Below the pieces are notes generated by a model that worked only from the letters and a program-made list of their open reading frames with translations, did no database searches and had not been told where the DNA came from. A stretch of DNA of 32,662 bases, from the NCBI GenBank assembly GCA_937916505.1, contig CALFSW010000264.1:1-32662 (forward strand), written 5' to 3'. The position numbers and the translations under genes were made by a program. This document shows, in pieces, positions 17,687 to 24,787 of the stretch. This stretch comes from an uncultured Verrucomicrobiales bacterium (lineage in GTDB: Bacteria > Verrucomicrobiota > Verrucomicrobiia > Verrucomicrobiales > Akkermansiaceae). The number at the start of each line of letters is the position of its first letter. Positions within the stretch are counted from its first letter, which is position 1.

Positions 17687-18403
17687 CTATGGGAGTTTCC
17701 AGCTTTCTCTTTTGGCTTTGTATTCGCCAAGCGGAAGAAGCACGTAGACCGGTTGTTTGGTGGGATCGATCCACGCAACCAGTTTCTTCAAATTTGTCTC
17801 GGACATGGTGGTGCAACCAGCCGTGGGTTTGCCGCCCCCGCCGCGCCAAATGTGAAAAAACACGGCAGATCCCGCATACGGTTTGGCCATTGGCGGAGGA
17901 TTGTGGGCGATGAAGAGCTTGAGCGAGTGAGCGTGGTCGTTTTGCTTCATCTGCTGTTTTTTTTCCCAAGCGGTTTTAGGAGCGTGAGGGAGGATGCGAT
18001 GCTGGTTGTAGTGTGGGGATTTTGAATCCTCGACCCAGAGATCCCGGGGAGTGACCTTGCGATAGGGAAGCGTGGGGTGTTTCCGAATGGCCGGAGCATC
18101 TCCCCATGCACCACCGATGTGGAAAATACCAGCCGGAGATTTCACATCTCCTTCTTTTTTCAAAGCGGCTCCTTTTGGTGAGGAATGGATCCCAAGACCC
18201 CATGCCGAACCTTTGCGCCCGAGGCGAACTTTGATCGGGCCGTCGACTTTTTCCCACCGGGCTCCGTTTCGCTGATAGAAATAAAGGTCGGCGTGAGAGC
18301 TATTCCAGGAATTGGGAGATGCCACAACCGCTTGCCTGGACTTTGCGGGAATGCTCTGTCCGACCAGAGGCAGGATGAAGAGGAAAAAGAGGAGGGTTTT
18401 CAC
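17687..18403 (-). CDS. Secreted L,D-transpeptidase (YkuD fold)
   Basis: The 238-residue product has an N-terminal signal peptide (LLFFLFILPLVGQS) and a YkuD-type catalytic domain. The active-site block FFHIWRGGGGKPTAGCTTM supplies His184 and the nucleophile Cys197 in the TAGCTTM context. SPAGIFHIGGAWG near residue 89 matches the segment that precedes the catalytic domain core in YafK-like members. Such enzymes cross-link peptidoglycan or attach proteins to it in the periplasm; some members cut or trim instead. The start codon is GTG, 30 bp after the preceding gene, so it is probably the last gene of the six-gene run that includes the ECF sigma factor. It converges with the ClpX-like gene. Confidence 0.9.
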   Translation of the reverse strand: MKTLLFFLFILPLVGQSIPAKSRQAVVASPNSWNSSHADLYFYQRNGARWEKVDGPIKVRLGRKGSAWGLGIHSSPKGAALKKEGDVKSPAGIFHIGGAWGDAPAIRKHPTLPYRKVTPRDLWVEDSKSPHYNQHRILPHAPKTAWEKKQQMKQNDHAHSLKLFIAHNPPPMAKPYAGSAVFFHIWRGGGGKPTAGCTTMSETNLKKLVAWIDPTKQPVYVLLPLGEYKAKRESWKLP

Positions 18404-18433
18404 AGAGGAAACCTGGCCGCTCCCATGATGAAA

Positions 18434-19126
18434 TCAATTGCCGAAGAAGTTATCGAGATCAACACCTTCATTTTCGACCGCTTTTCCATCGTCGCGCCCG
18501 GGTCCGTTTGATTCGGGGAGGGGATCAATGGGTTCAGTGACCACTTCGACTTCGCCCGATTCGAGAGCACCATCGAGATCCTCCCGAAGTTGGCCGATGA
18601 TTTCTCCCCACCATTCGTTGTTGGCGAGAAGGTCTTCCTGATAAGCCTCTTGTTGATCCAGATCGAGAAGTGGATAGAGGTCCGAAGCAAGGTTCGATTC
18701 ACCAGCCTTGCCGGCGACGAAGCCACTGACGATGATGCCTTCCCTAAACGAAGCATGATGGCTCACAAGAAGTGGGAAAACCTCCCGTCTTTGGTTGGGA
18801 GTGAGCTGATACCGCTTTGTCATCTGCTGGAGTCGTTCCCGGGCCTCGCGCTCGATCTTCTGCCCAACATCCTGAAGCGAGATTTCGGAGACGGTCACCT
18901 CGTAGATGGTTGGATCCATCTTCCCGACGTTTCGGCTGGAGAGCGGAAGGGGGATGGAATGGTCGTTTCTTCGGGAAGATCTCACCGTTGAACTTGAGAC
19001 GGCTGCCGATGCACCCGAATTCTGGTTCGCGCGCTTGTTCTCCTGCTCGCGGAACGAGATGAAGAAGGCAAGAGTCCCCGATACGCAGAGAAGTGCGATG
19101 CTGAGAATGAACTGCGAGCGTGTCAT
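18434..19126 (-). CDS. Membrane-anchored periplasmic protein with LTPNQ motif
   Basis: The 230-residue product has one N-terminal membrane helix (about residues 6-23), a Ser/Arg-rich linker, and a helical domain containing YQLTPNQRREVFPLL (LTPNQ at 108-112), with a second helical block LLDLDQQEAYQEDLLANNEWW. The LTPxQ followed by paired amphipathic helices recalls the Spy/CpxP/ZraP class of periplasmic stress sensors and chaperones. The C-terminus is long, acidic and probably disordered. It lies 30 bp after the 138-residue gene, which has the same layout, so the two look like divergent paralogues. I do not recognise a named family for the full length. Confidence 0.75.
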   Translation of the reverse strand: MTRSQFILSIALLCVSGTLAFFISFREQENKRANQNSGASAAVSSSTVRSSRRNDHSIPLPLSSRNVGKMDPTIYEVTVSEISLQDVGQKIEREARERLQQMTKRYQLTPNQRREVFPLLVSHHASFREGIIVSGFVAGKAGESNLASDLYPLLDLDQQEAYQEDLLANNEWWGEIIGQLREDLDGALESGEVEVVTEPIDPLPESNGPGRDDGKAVENEGVDLDNFFGN

Positions 19127-19156
19127 GATTTTGGGAGAGTAACAGGATGGGAAGAA

Positions 19157-19573
19157 CTATTGAAGATCTAAATCGAGTGTTTGACGGAGTTTCTGTCGTT
19201 GCTTTTCGACGCTCGCTTTTTGGGCCTCATCGAGGTGGGGAATGAGTTGGGTGTGAAGTTCGAGGATATGCTTCGAGTATTCCAAAAGCGCTTCCTGACG
19301 GCTTTCCCGGATTTCGTCGTAAGTCTTTTCGATTTCGGCAGCCACGGCTTTTTTCTGGGTCGGGGTGAGCTTAAGCTCCCGATCAAACCGGGCGAGAGTT
19401 CGTTCGACCCAGAGCCCTTTTCCCTCTTTTGCGGAGGGTGACTCAATTACTAAAGTATCCGGGGTTTGACGTCCTCTTTTTTCTCCAAGAAGAAAACCGA
19501 TGCCATACCCGCAGAGAAAGATCGCGAGCAAGGCCATGCTGATGATGAGGTAGTCTTTCAATCGTGGTTTCAT
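19157..19573 (-). CDS. Membrane-anchored Spy/CpxP-like protein with LTPTQ motif
   Basis: The 138-residue product has one N-terminal membrane helix (residues 8-29), a short linker, then a helical domain with LKLTPTQKKAVAAEIEKTY (LTPTQ at 69-73) and a second helix ending in LIPHLDEAQKASVEKQRQKL. This is the layout of periplasmic heavy-metal-sensor or Spy-like proteins, where LTPxQ starts the first of two hairpin helices. The gene overlaps the preceding small membrane-protein gene by 4 bp (ATGA), which implies translational coupling. In this position it could be the periplasmic sensor that feeds the ECF sigma factor. Confidence 0.78.
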   Translation of the reverse strand: MKPRLKDYLIISMALLAIFLCGYGIGFLLGEKRGRQTPDTLVIESPSAKEGKGLWVERTLARFDRELKLTPTQKKAVAAEIEKTYDEIRESRQEALLEYSKHILELHTQLIPHLDEAQKASVEKQRQKLRQTLDLDLQ

Positions 19574-19842
19574 GGTGCTTTCGGGAAATCGGGAACAGTG
19601 GGACTGGCTGGTGGCTGCGTTGCTTGGTCTTCACGGACCATGAAATAAAAAATAGCAAAGGCAATCCCTGCGATGAGCGCCGCGAGCAGGGAAATACGGC
19701 GCCAGGTCAGAGTGAGGAAAGCCATGCGAACTTTTTCGCGAAGGCTGCTGATTTCTGCCTGCGGTGGTTTGTCGACCTCTTGCAAAGGGGCCTTGCGAGC
19801 GGCTTTCACAAGTCGTTTGAGCGGGTCTTCGGGTGAATCCAT
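19570..19842 (-). CDS. Small single-pass membrane protein, candidate anti-sigma partner
   Basis: The 90-residue product has a basic and acidic cytoplasmic N-terminus of about 48 residues, one membrane helix at about 50-68 (ISLLAALIAGIAFAIFYF), and a short Pro-rich outside tail. It starts 12 bp after the ECF sigma gene and overlaps the next gene by 4 bp. Sigma-adjacent small membrane proteins are often anti-sigma factors. This one lacks a visible zinc-finger anti-sigma motif (HxxxCxxC), so the role is inferred from position and topology only. Confidence 0.7.
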   Translation of the reverse strand: MDSPEDPLKRLVKAARKAPLQEVDKPPQAEISSLREKVRMAFLTLTWRRISLLAALIAGIAFAIFYFMVREDQATQPPASPTVPDFPKAP

Positions 19843-19854
19843 GGTGTGATGGCT

Positions 19855-20439
19855 TTAGGTTTCGGTTTCGAGTCTCTGGAGGGCGGTAGCAAGTTTTTGA
19901 CGTGCCCGCATGGCGGTCACCTTGACATTGGAAGCCCCCCAGCCTGTAAGGGAAGTGATTTCCTGAACACTTTTTTCCTCCAAATCCAAGAGGCGGATGA
20001 TGATTTGTTCCTTAGGTTTTAAGGTTGAAATCAAGCGCTGTAGCAGTTCGCGCATGGCGGCCAGATTTCCCCCCTGGTCGACCTGCTCACCGGAAAGGGT
20101 TCTTTCGAGTGCTTCGGCCTGTGTTTCGTTGAGGTCGGAGTAACTGACGAGGGGTCGGACACGATGACGGCGGAGCCAGTCGTAGCAGGTATTGATGGTG
20201 AGTCGCGAAACCCAATGCCGGAAGGGGCTGGATCCCTTGAATTGGTCGAGTTTCAGGAAGATTTTCGTAAAAGCTTCCTGGGCAAGATCGTCGTGGTCAT
20301 TTTTTGAGCGGACCTGACGTCGGATGATTCCATAGACTTGGGTCGAGAGAATCTCGAGAAGCTCCTTCCAGGCCAATTCATCACCATCGCGTACTCCGGA
20401 GAGGAGAGCGGGAGTGATTTCGACCTGATCGTCGTTCAT
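19855..20439 (-). CDS. ECF-family RNA polymerase sigma factor
   Basis: The 194-residue product has the two-domain plan of extracytoplasmic-function sigma factors. Region 2 lies at about residues 22-92, with DDLAQEAFTKIF at 50-61 for core binding and FRHWVSRLTINTCYDWLRR for promoter melting and -10 recognition. Region 4 lies at about 130-190, with the helix-turn-helix VQEITSLTGWGASNVKVTAMRARQ for the -35 element. There is no region 1.1 or 3. It is one of the few starts here with a recognisable upstream GGAG. It follows a degenerate peptidase-like gene by 22 bp and precedes a small membrane protein by 12 bp, so regulation by a membrane partner is likely. Confidence 0.96.
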   Translation of the reverse strand: MNDDQVEITPALLSGVRDGDELAWKELLEILSTQVYGIIRRQVRSKNDHDDLAQEAFTKIFLKLDQFKGSSPFRHWVSRLTINTCYDWLRRHRVRPLVSYSDLNETQAEALERTLSGEQVDQGGNLAAMRELLQRLISTLKPKEQIIIRLLDLEEKSVQEITSLTGWGASNVKVTAMRARQKLATALQRLETET

Positions 20440-20461
20440 GCAAGCCGTTCTTCTCCGGGGC

Positions 20462-21442
20462 CTACTTAAACTTGGTGCTCATCATCCACTCATACCACAC
20501 CGTCTCAAAGGCGACATCGTCGGGGTAGCCATAGGTTTTGAGGAGGAGTTCCTTGGTGGGTTCGGCACCGTCACGAATCGCTTTGATGAAGGACTGGTAG
20601 GTTTTGGCTCGCTCTTCGGTGCTCACCAGGAAGTAAGTGAGGGCAAACATGTAGCCTGACTCGTTTGGCGAAAGAGTGATGATTTGAGCATTGATGGTTT
20701 TCTCAAGGCTGACTCGTTTTTCCTTCTTGCAAAGCTTGCGAAGAATACGGGGCCAGGCTTCTTCGGGGCCGAGGGTTCCGCCTTTACGGGCATCGACTTT
20801 GGCATCGGGGTTGGCCCGGTAGTAGGCCTCGAAGTCGAGGTAGTAGATGGCGCACCGATCAAAAACCATGTGTTCCGCGTAGTATCCCATACCGCCAGTC
20901 ATCCAGAAGGGGAGATCAGCCTGTCGGCTGCGTCCTTTCATCAAGGCTGTGCCGAGGCTGTGGACGAGGATTTCTTTTTTGTCCTGCTCCTTGCCTCCGC
21001 CCGAATTCATGGGGTCGGTTTTGCAAATGACGAGGTAGCGGTTATACGGGTCGAGGTAGTTTCCGACCTGCTTGGTGATTTGAATGTTGCCAGCGACCCA
21101 ATTGTATCTCCTGGCATCGGTCATGACACAGCGATGAAACGAATCGCCGGCATCTACGAGGTAGGTGGTGAAGCGGAATTTGTCTTCCTTGCCAGCTTCC
21201 CGGCCGCCGGGAGTACGGAATTCATCTTTTTCAAAGTCTTCCTTCAGGCCCGGAAGGATCTCGAGGAGAATTTCGTAGGTCTTTTCGCTAAACTTTCGAG
21301 CGGGGTCGGTGCTGGTGCCGCTGGTCCGGATCATGAAGTGATCGAGCTCTTTTTCCCGCCACTTCATCTCGGGGAAGTGAATGGTTTGGGCAAAGGAAAT
21401 TCCAAAGGATAAGAAGATGGCAACAGCCAAAAAACGCTTCAT
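20462..21442 (-). CDS. Secreted protein with degenerate HExxH-peptidase architecture
   Basis: The 326-residue product starts with a signal peptide (FLAVAIFLSFGISFAQ). The middle resembles zinc metallopeptidases of the gluzincin type: ILVHSLGTALM sits where HExxH is expected, and about 20 residues later LPFWMTGGMGYYAEH sits where the family has W-x-x-E-G with the third ligand. Here the motif reads H161-S-L-G-T165 and the E-G pair is G-G, so two of three zinc ligands and the catalytic Glu are absent. It is probably inactive, perhaps a binding protein. I use the ATG at 21442 rather than a TTG one codon upstream. It is the first gene of the run that includes the ECF sigma factor, and is divergent from mscL. 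Confidence 0.72.
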   Translation of the reverse strand: MKRFLAVAIFLSFGISFAQTIHFPEMKWREKELDHFMIRTSGTSTDPARKFSEKTYEILLEILPGLKEDFEKDEFRTPGGREAGKEDKFRFTTYLVDAGDSFHRCVMTDARRYNWVAGNIQITKQVGNYLDPYNRYLVICKTDPMNSGGGKEQDKKEILVHSLGTALMKGRSRQADLPFWMTGGMGYYAEHMVFDRCAIYYLDFEAYYRANPDAKVDARKGGTLGPEEAWPRILRKLCKKEKRVSLEKTINAQIITLSPNESGYMFALTYFLVSTEERAKTYQSFIKAIRDGAEPTKELLLKTYGYPDDVAFETVWYEWMMSTKFK

Positions 21443-21493
21443 CAAGGGACGCTAGAGCAGGGATGATGAGGTTGCAATCAGGGAAACCAGCCC

Positions 21494-21520
21494 TTGCGAC
21501 ATCCTGCGGGTTTTGATAAT
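21494..21520 (+). promoter_or_regulatory. Possible sigma-70-type promoter of mscL
   Basis: TTGCGA at 21494-21499 and GATAAT at 21515-21520 resemble -35 and -10 boxes, 28 bp before the mscL ATG. The spacing of 15 bp is shorter than the optimum of 17, so this is tentative. The same 105-bp spacer must also drive the divergent ECF-sigma operon. Confidence 0.3.
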
Positions 21521-21547
21521 TCAAAGATCCAACAATCACGAATCAAT

Positions 21548-21943
21548 ATGTTTAAACAATTTAAAGAATTCGCCTTCAAAGGCAATCTCATCGACATGGC
21601 GGTCGCTTTCATTATCGGGGGTGCCTTTGCGACGGTCGTTAAATCGCTCGTCGACAATCTCTTCATGCCACCGCTTGGGGCACTGATGGCAAACGTCGAT
21701 TTCAAGAATCTCAAGTTCGATCTCATCGAGGCCAATGCTGAAACCGGAGCCAAGGCGGTGACTCTGAATTACGGCCAATTTCTGACCGATCTCCTTTCGT
21801 TTCTTTTGATGGCCTTTGCCGTTTTTCTGGTGATCAAGAAGGCCCTCGGTGCCCTCCAGAAGAAAGAAGAGGAAAAGCCCGCAGATCCTCCCAAGCAGGA
21901 AGTGCTTCTGGAAGAAATCCGCGATCTTCTTAAGAAAGGATAA
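21548..21943 (+). CDS. mscL: Large-conductance mechanosensitive channel
   Basis: The 131-residue product opens with the family signature FKEFAFKGNLIDMAVAFIIGGAFATVV, the N-terminal amphipathic helix and first membrane helix that line the pore. NLFMPPLGALM follows. The second helix is FLTDLLSFLLMAFAVFLVIKKA, and the charged C-terminal bundle ends LLEEIRDLLKK. MscL opens on membrane tension to release solutes during osmotic downshock. Length is normal for the family. The open frame extends to 21494, but the family start is the ATG at 21548; no Shine-Dalgarno motif precedes it. It is divergent from the envelope-related sigma operon. Confidence 0.97.
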   Translation: MFKQFKEFAFKGNLIDMAVAFIIGGAFATVVKSLVDNLFMPPLGALMANVDFKNLKFDLIEANAETGAKAVTLNYGQFLTDLLSFLLMAFAVFLVIKKALGALQKKEEEKPADPPKQEVLLEEIRDLLKKG

Positions 21944-21976
21944 TTCTTTCCGCTAAAACCTCTCTTTAGAGTATCG

Positions 21977-22008
21977 GCGGCTCTCTTTTTAAGAGGGAGC
22001 CGCTTTTT
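21977..22008 (+). terminator. Rho-independent terminator after mscL
   Basis: A stem GCGGCTC / GAGCCGC closes a loop containing a further short TCTT/AAGA pairing and is followed by five T residues. It lies 33 bp past the mscL stop codon. Confidence 0.85.
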
Positions 22009-22028
22009 CATGGCCATCCGCTAAAGCC

Positions 22029-22060
22029 AAAAAAAGCCCGGTCGATCACGACCGGGCTTC
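22029..22060 (-). terminator. Rho-independent terminator of the minus-strand secreted-protein gene
   Basis: An 11-bp perfect stem AAGCCCGGTCG / CGACCGGGCTT encloses a four-base loop. On the minus strand it is followed by a run of T residues (A run at 22029-22035 on the plus strand). It lies just past the stop codon of the gene starting at 22607. Confidence 0.88.
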
Positions 22061-22091
22061 TTATTCGAACTAATTTTAGGAGAAGAAAGGA

Positions 22092-22607
22092 TTACTCATC
22101 TGCCGCAGCGGGCTTTCCTTTGCCCTTTCTGGGAGCATTTTTTCCTTTTCCTTTGCCGCGGCCTTCAGGGGCACCTTTTCCACGGCCTTCAGGACGACCT
22201 CCGCGAGCGCCAGCTCTGGGGGGGATCTCAGCGCGCAATGCGATGAACCTTGGATCATCGGCGAGAGCCTTGCGGTCTCCGGCATGTTCCTTGTAGAGAG
22301 CTTTCATTTCATCCATCTTGGCCTTCCGCTCATTCTCGGAAAGTGCCTCCCAAGCGGCGGTGCGCGCCTCCATGTCGGCCTTGAGCTTCGCTTTCTCTGC
22401 CGGGGTCATTGCTTCAATCTTAGCTCTGCGTTTGTCCATCGCCTTCTTGCGTTCGTCCATCGCAGCCTTGCGCTTGTCTTGCTGCTCTGCGGAGGGCTTC
22501 TCGCGGCCCTGGCCTTTGTTGGCTTTTTCATTACCCTCGGGAGGCGCGGCATTTACGATAGCACAAGTGGCGATGGCCACGGCGATTGATGTCAGTTTCA
22601 TTTTCAT
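22092..22607 (-). CDS. Small secreted Lys/Glu-rich protein with basic GRGKG tail
   Basis: The 171-residue product has a signal peptide (LTSIAVAIATCAIVNA), a highly charged helical middle rich in Lys, Glu, Ala and Met (MDERKKAMDKRRAKIEAM, then MTPAEKAKLKADME), and a basic low-complexity C-terminus from about residue 133 with repeated PEGRGKG and GKGKGK. MTPAEKAKLKADME resembles the first helix of small periplasmic LTPxQ-type proteins. The basic tail could bind nucleic acid, anionic polysaccharide or cell wall. I do not recognise a named family. It has its own terminator and stands as a single gene. Confidence 0.75.
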   Translation of the reverse strand: MKMKLTSIAVAIATCAIVNAAPPEGNEKANKGQGREKPSAEQQDKRKAAMDERKKAMDKRRAKIEAMTPAEKAKLKADMEARTAAWEALSENERKAKMDEMKALYKEHAGDRKALADDPRFIALRAEIPPRAGARGGRPEGRGKGAPEGRGKGKGKNAPRKGKGKPAAADE

Positions 22608-22739
22608 AGTTTTTTGAGTTGTCGGGATGGTGTCGTCTCCCGGATTCGCACGATCTAACCTGAGTCTTCGCGAAGAGTTGCAGATTTTTTTCGAGAATTG
22701 TCATTGCCCGTCTCCGGCCCTGTCTCAAAGATCCCCCGA

Positions 22740-23639
22740 ATGCCAGACGAGGCCAAAAAACCCACCAAAGCCGAAGTCTTTCGCGCGAGACTGACCAGTA
22801 CCCTGATTTTATGGGCGATCGTGACTGCGGTCTTTATCTCCCAGAATGCCTGGGCCTTTTTCGGATTGGTGAGTTTCCTCACGATTGCAGGGGCGATTGA
22901 GTTTCGCGGGCTGTTTTCGAAGTTTCCCGGCGATGGTTGCCGGACGATTGGTTTGGTTGCCGGGTTGGCGGTGGCTCTTCATACGGGAGTGGGACTCATC
23001 GGCGGGTGTCTGGACCAGGACAACTATCTTTGGGAGCTCGTAGGGCTCATTGTCGTGGTTCTGGCGGGATTCTGTTGGAGATTTCGGAACGGAATCGAGG
23101 GCCGCCAAAGTGTTGATGCGGTAGGGGATGGTCTCTTGGCTTATGTGTATGTGCCGGTGCTTTTTGGATGCTTTGTTTTTCGTCTCATCTTCCTTCCCGA
23201 CACGGGGGGAGAGGTGCCGGGGGCGTGGTTACTTCTTCTCATGATCGCGGCGGCGAAGTTCACCGACATGGGGGCTTACATCACGGGCTCGCTCATTGGG
23301 AAAAACAAGATGGCCCCGCATCTCAGTCCGGCAAAAACGTGGGAGGGATTTTTTGGCGCGCTGGCATTTGCCCAACTGGCGGCCTGGAGCGTCTGGGCCT
23401 TGTCCGGTGAGACGCTGGCGTGGATTCCTCCAATTCACGTCGGGGTTCTTACTCTCTTGATTGGATTGGTGGCGGTGGCCGGTGACTTGGCGGAATCGGT
23501 TTTGAAGAGGAGTCTGGAGGTCAAGGATTCTGGAAATCTCATGCCGGGAATCGGCGGGATCTTGGACCTGATCGATAGCCTTTGTTTTGCGGCTCCGGTG
23601 ACCTACTTTTATCTTTTGGCGACAGGCCTGGCGTCATGA
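22740..23639 (+). CDS. cdsA: Phosphatidate cytidylyltransferase
   Basis: This inner-membrane enzyme makes CDP-diacylglycerol from phosphatidate and CTP. The 299-residue product has seven to eight hydrophobic segments. It has the CdsA-type block KFTDMGAYITGSLIGKNKMAPHLSPAKTWEG, and the C-terminal signature region SVLKRSLEVKDSGNLMPG / IGGILDLIDS at about 253-280. The metal-binding Lys-Asp pairs are kept. Two signature positions differ from the classical form: His is Ile271 in the HGG position and Arg is Leu277 after Asp. A frame from a TTG at 22698 exists, but the ATG at 22740 gives the normal N-terminus. It overlaps dxr by 4 bp (ATGA). Confidence 0.95.
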   Translation: MPDEAKKPTKAEVFRARLTSTLILWAIVTAVFISQNAWAFFGLVSFLTIAGAIEFRGLFSKFPGDGCRTIGLVAGLAVALHTGVGLIGGCLDQDNYLWELVGLIVVVLAGFCWRFRNGIEGRQSVDAVGDGLLAYVYVPVLFGCFVFRLIFLPDTGGEVPGAWLLLLMIAAAKFTDMGAYITGSLIGKNKMAPHLSPAKTWEGFFGALAFAQLAAWSVWALSGETLAWIPPIHVGVLTLLIGLVAVAGDLAESVLKRSLEVKDSGNLMPGIGGILDLIDSLCFAAPVTYFYLLATGLAS

Positions 23640-24787
23640 AGAAGCGGGTTTTAATTTTAGGTTCGACCGGTTCGATCGGAACGAGCGCCTTGATTGTGGC
23701 TCGGCAAATTCCCGATCGAATGGAGATTGTGGGACTGGCTGCCGGGACCCGGGTGGAGGATCTTGAGGAACAGGCGCGGGAATTTGGGGTGAATGATCTC
23801 TGTTTGGCCGACGAATCACGATGGGGGGAGTTGAAAGGAGACGGGAGAACGGTTTTTTCGGGAGCCGGGGGATTGGTGGAGATTGTCGAGGCAACGAAGC
23901 CCGATCTGGTGCTGGTTGCGATTGTGGGAGTGGAGGGCTTGCGTCCGACCTTGAAAGCGATCGAACTAGGGTGTGATGTCGCGGTGGCGAGCAAGGAGAT
24001 TTTGGTGATGGCGGGTGAGGTCGTGATGAATGCCGCACGGGAGAAAGGAGTCAATATCCTACCGGTGGACAGTGAGCACAACGCGATCTTCCAGTGTCTT
24101 GAGGGGCATAAGGGAGGCCCGGAGGAAATACGGCGATTGATCGTGACGGCTTCGGGCGGGCCCTTTCGAACCTGGCCGGTTGAGAAGCTATCGGAGGTGA
24201 AATTGGAGGACGCGCTCAAACATCCGACCTGGGAAATGGGGCAAAAAATTACCATCGATTCGGCGTCTCTTTTTAACAAGGGGCTGGAAATGATTGAGGC
24301 GCGCTGGCTCTTCGATATTCCGATGTCGAAGGTCGAGGTGGTGGTGCATCCGCAAAGCATCGTGCACTCGATGGTGGAATTTATTGACGGCAGTGTGCTG
24401 GCCCAGTTGAGCACGACGGATATGTGTTTCCCGATCCAGTATGCCGTGGTTTGGCCGGAGAGGTTGAAGAACGAGCTCAAGCCATTGGATTTTCCAACGC
24501 TGGCGAAACTGGAATTTGAAGCCCCGAGGGAAGCTGATTTCCCGGCGCTGGGGCTGGCCCGGGAAGCGGGCGAACGAGGGGGGACCTTGCCGGCGGTTTT
24601 GAATGCGGCGAATGAAATCGCCAATGCCGCATTTCGAAAGCGCTCCCTGAGCTTTCCTGGAATCTGGGAGGTGGTTGAGAAGACGATGCGAAAGGTCGAA
24701 CACATCGACTCGCAGGAGCTGGATGTCGTCGTGAATGCCGATCTTGAGGCGCGGCGAATTGCGCGTGAGTTTACCAAGCCCGGATGA
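23636..24787 (+). CDS. dxr: 1-deoxy-D-xylulose 5-phosphate reductoisomerase
   Basis: This 383-residue enzyme converts DXP to 2-C-methyl-D-erythritol 4-phosphate with NADPH, the second step of the MEP isoprenoid pathway. It has the NADPH-binding LGSTGSIGTSAL at the N-terminus, the substrate and metal-binding SEHNAIFQCLEG, the flexible-loop segment ASGGPFRTWP, and FNKGLEMIEARWLF with the acidic metal ligands. The HPQSIVHSMVEF block is also typical. The ATG at 23636 overlaps the cdsA stop (ATGA), so the pair is translationally coupled; the frame is open further upstream inside cdsA. Its last 17 bp overlap the end of pyrD on the opposite strand. Confidence 0.98.
   Translation: MKKRVLILGSTGSIGTSALIVARQIPDRMEIVGLAAGTRVEDLEEQAREFGVNDLCLADESRWGELKGDGRTVFSGAGGLVEIVEATKPDLVLVAIVGVEGLRPTLKAIELGCDVAVASKEILVMAGEVVMNAAREKGVNILPVDSEHNAIFQCLEGHKGGPEEIRRLIVTASGGPFRTWPVEKLSEVKLEDALKHPTWEMGQKITIDSASLFNKGLEMIEARWLFDIPMSKVEVVVHPQSIVHSMVEFIDGSVLAQLSTTDMCFPIQYAVVWPERLKNELKPLDFPTLAKLEFEAPREADFPALGLAREAGERGGTLPAVLNAANEIANAAFRKRSLSFPGIWEVVEKTMRKVEHIDSQELDVVVNADLEARRIAREFTKPG

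Noticed and set aside
17451-17969. 172-codon minus-strand frame across the ClpX-like and L,D-transpeptidase ends
   Set aside because: Out-of-frame shadow of the transpeptidase; the YkuD active site is in the other frame.
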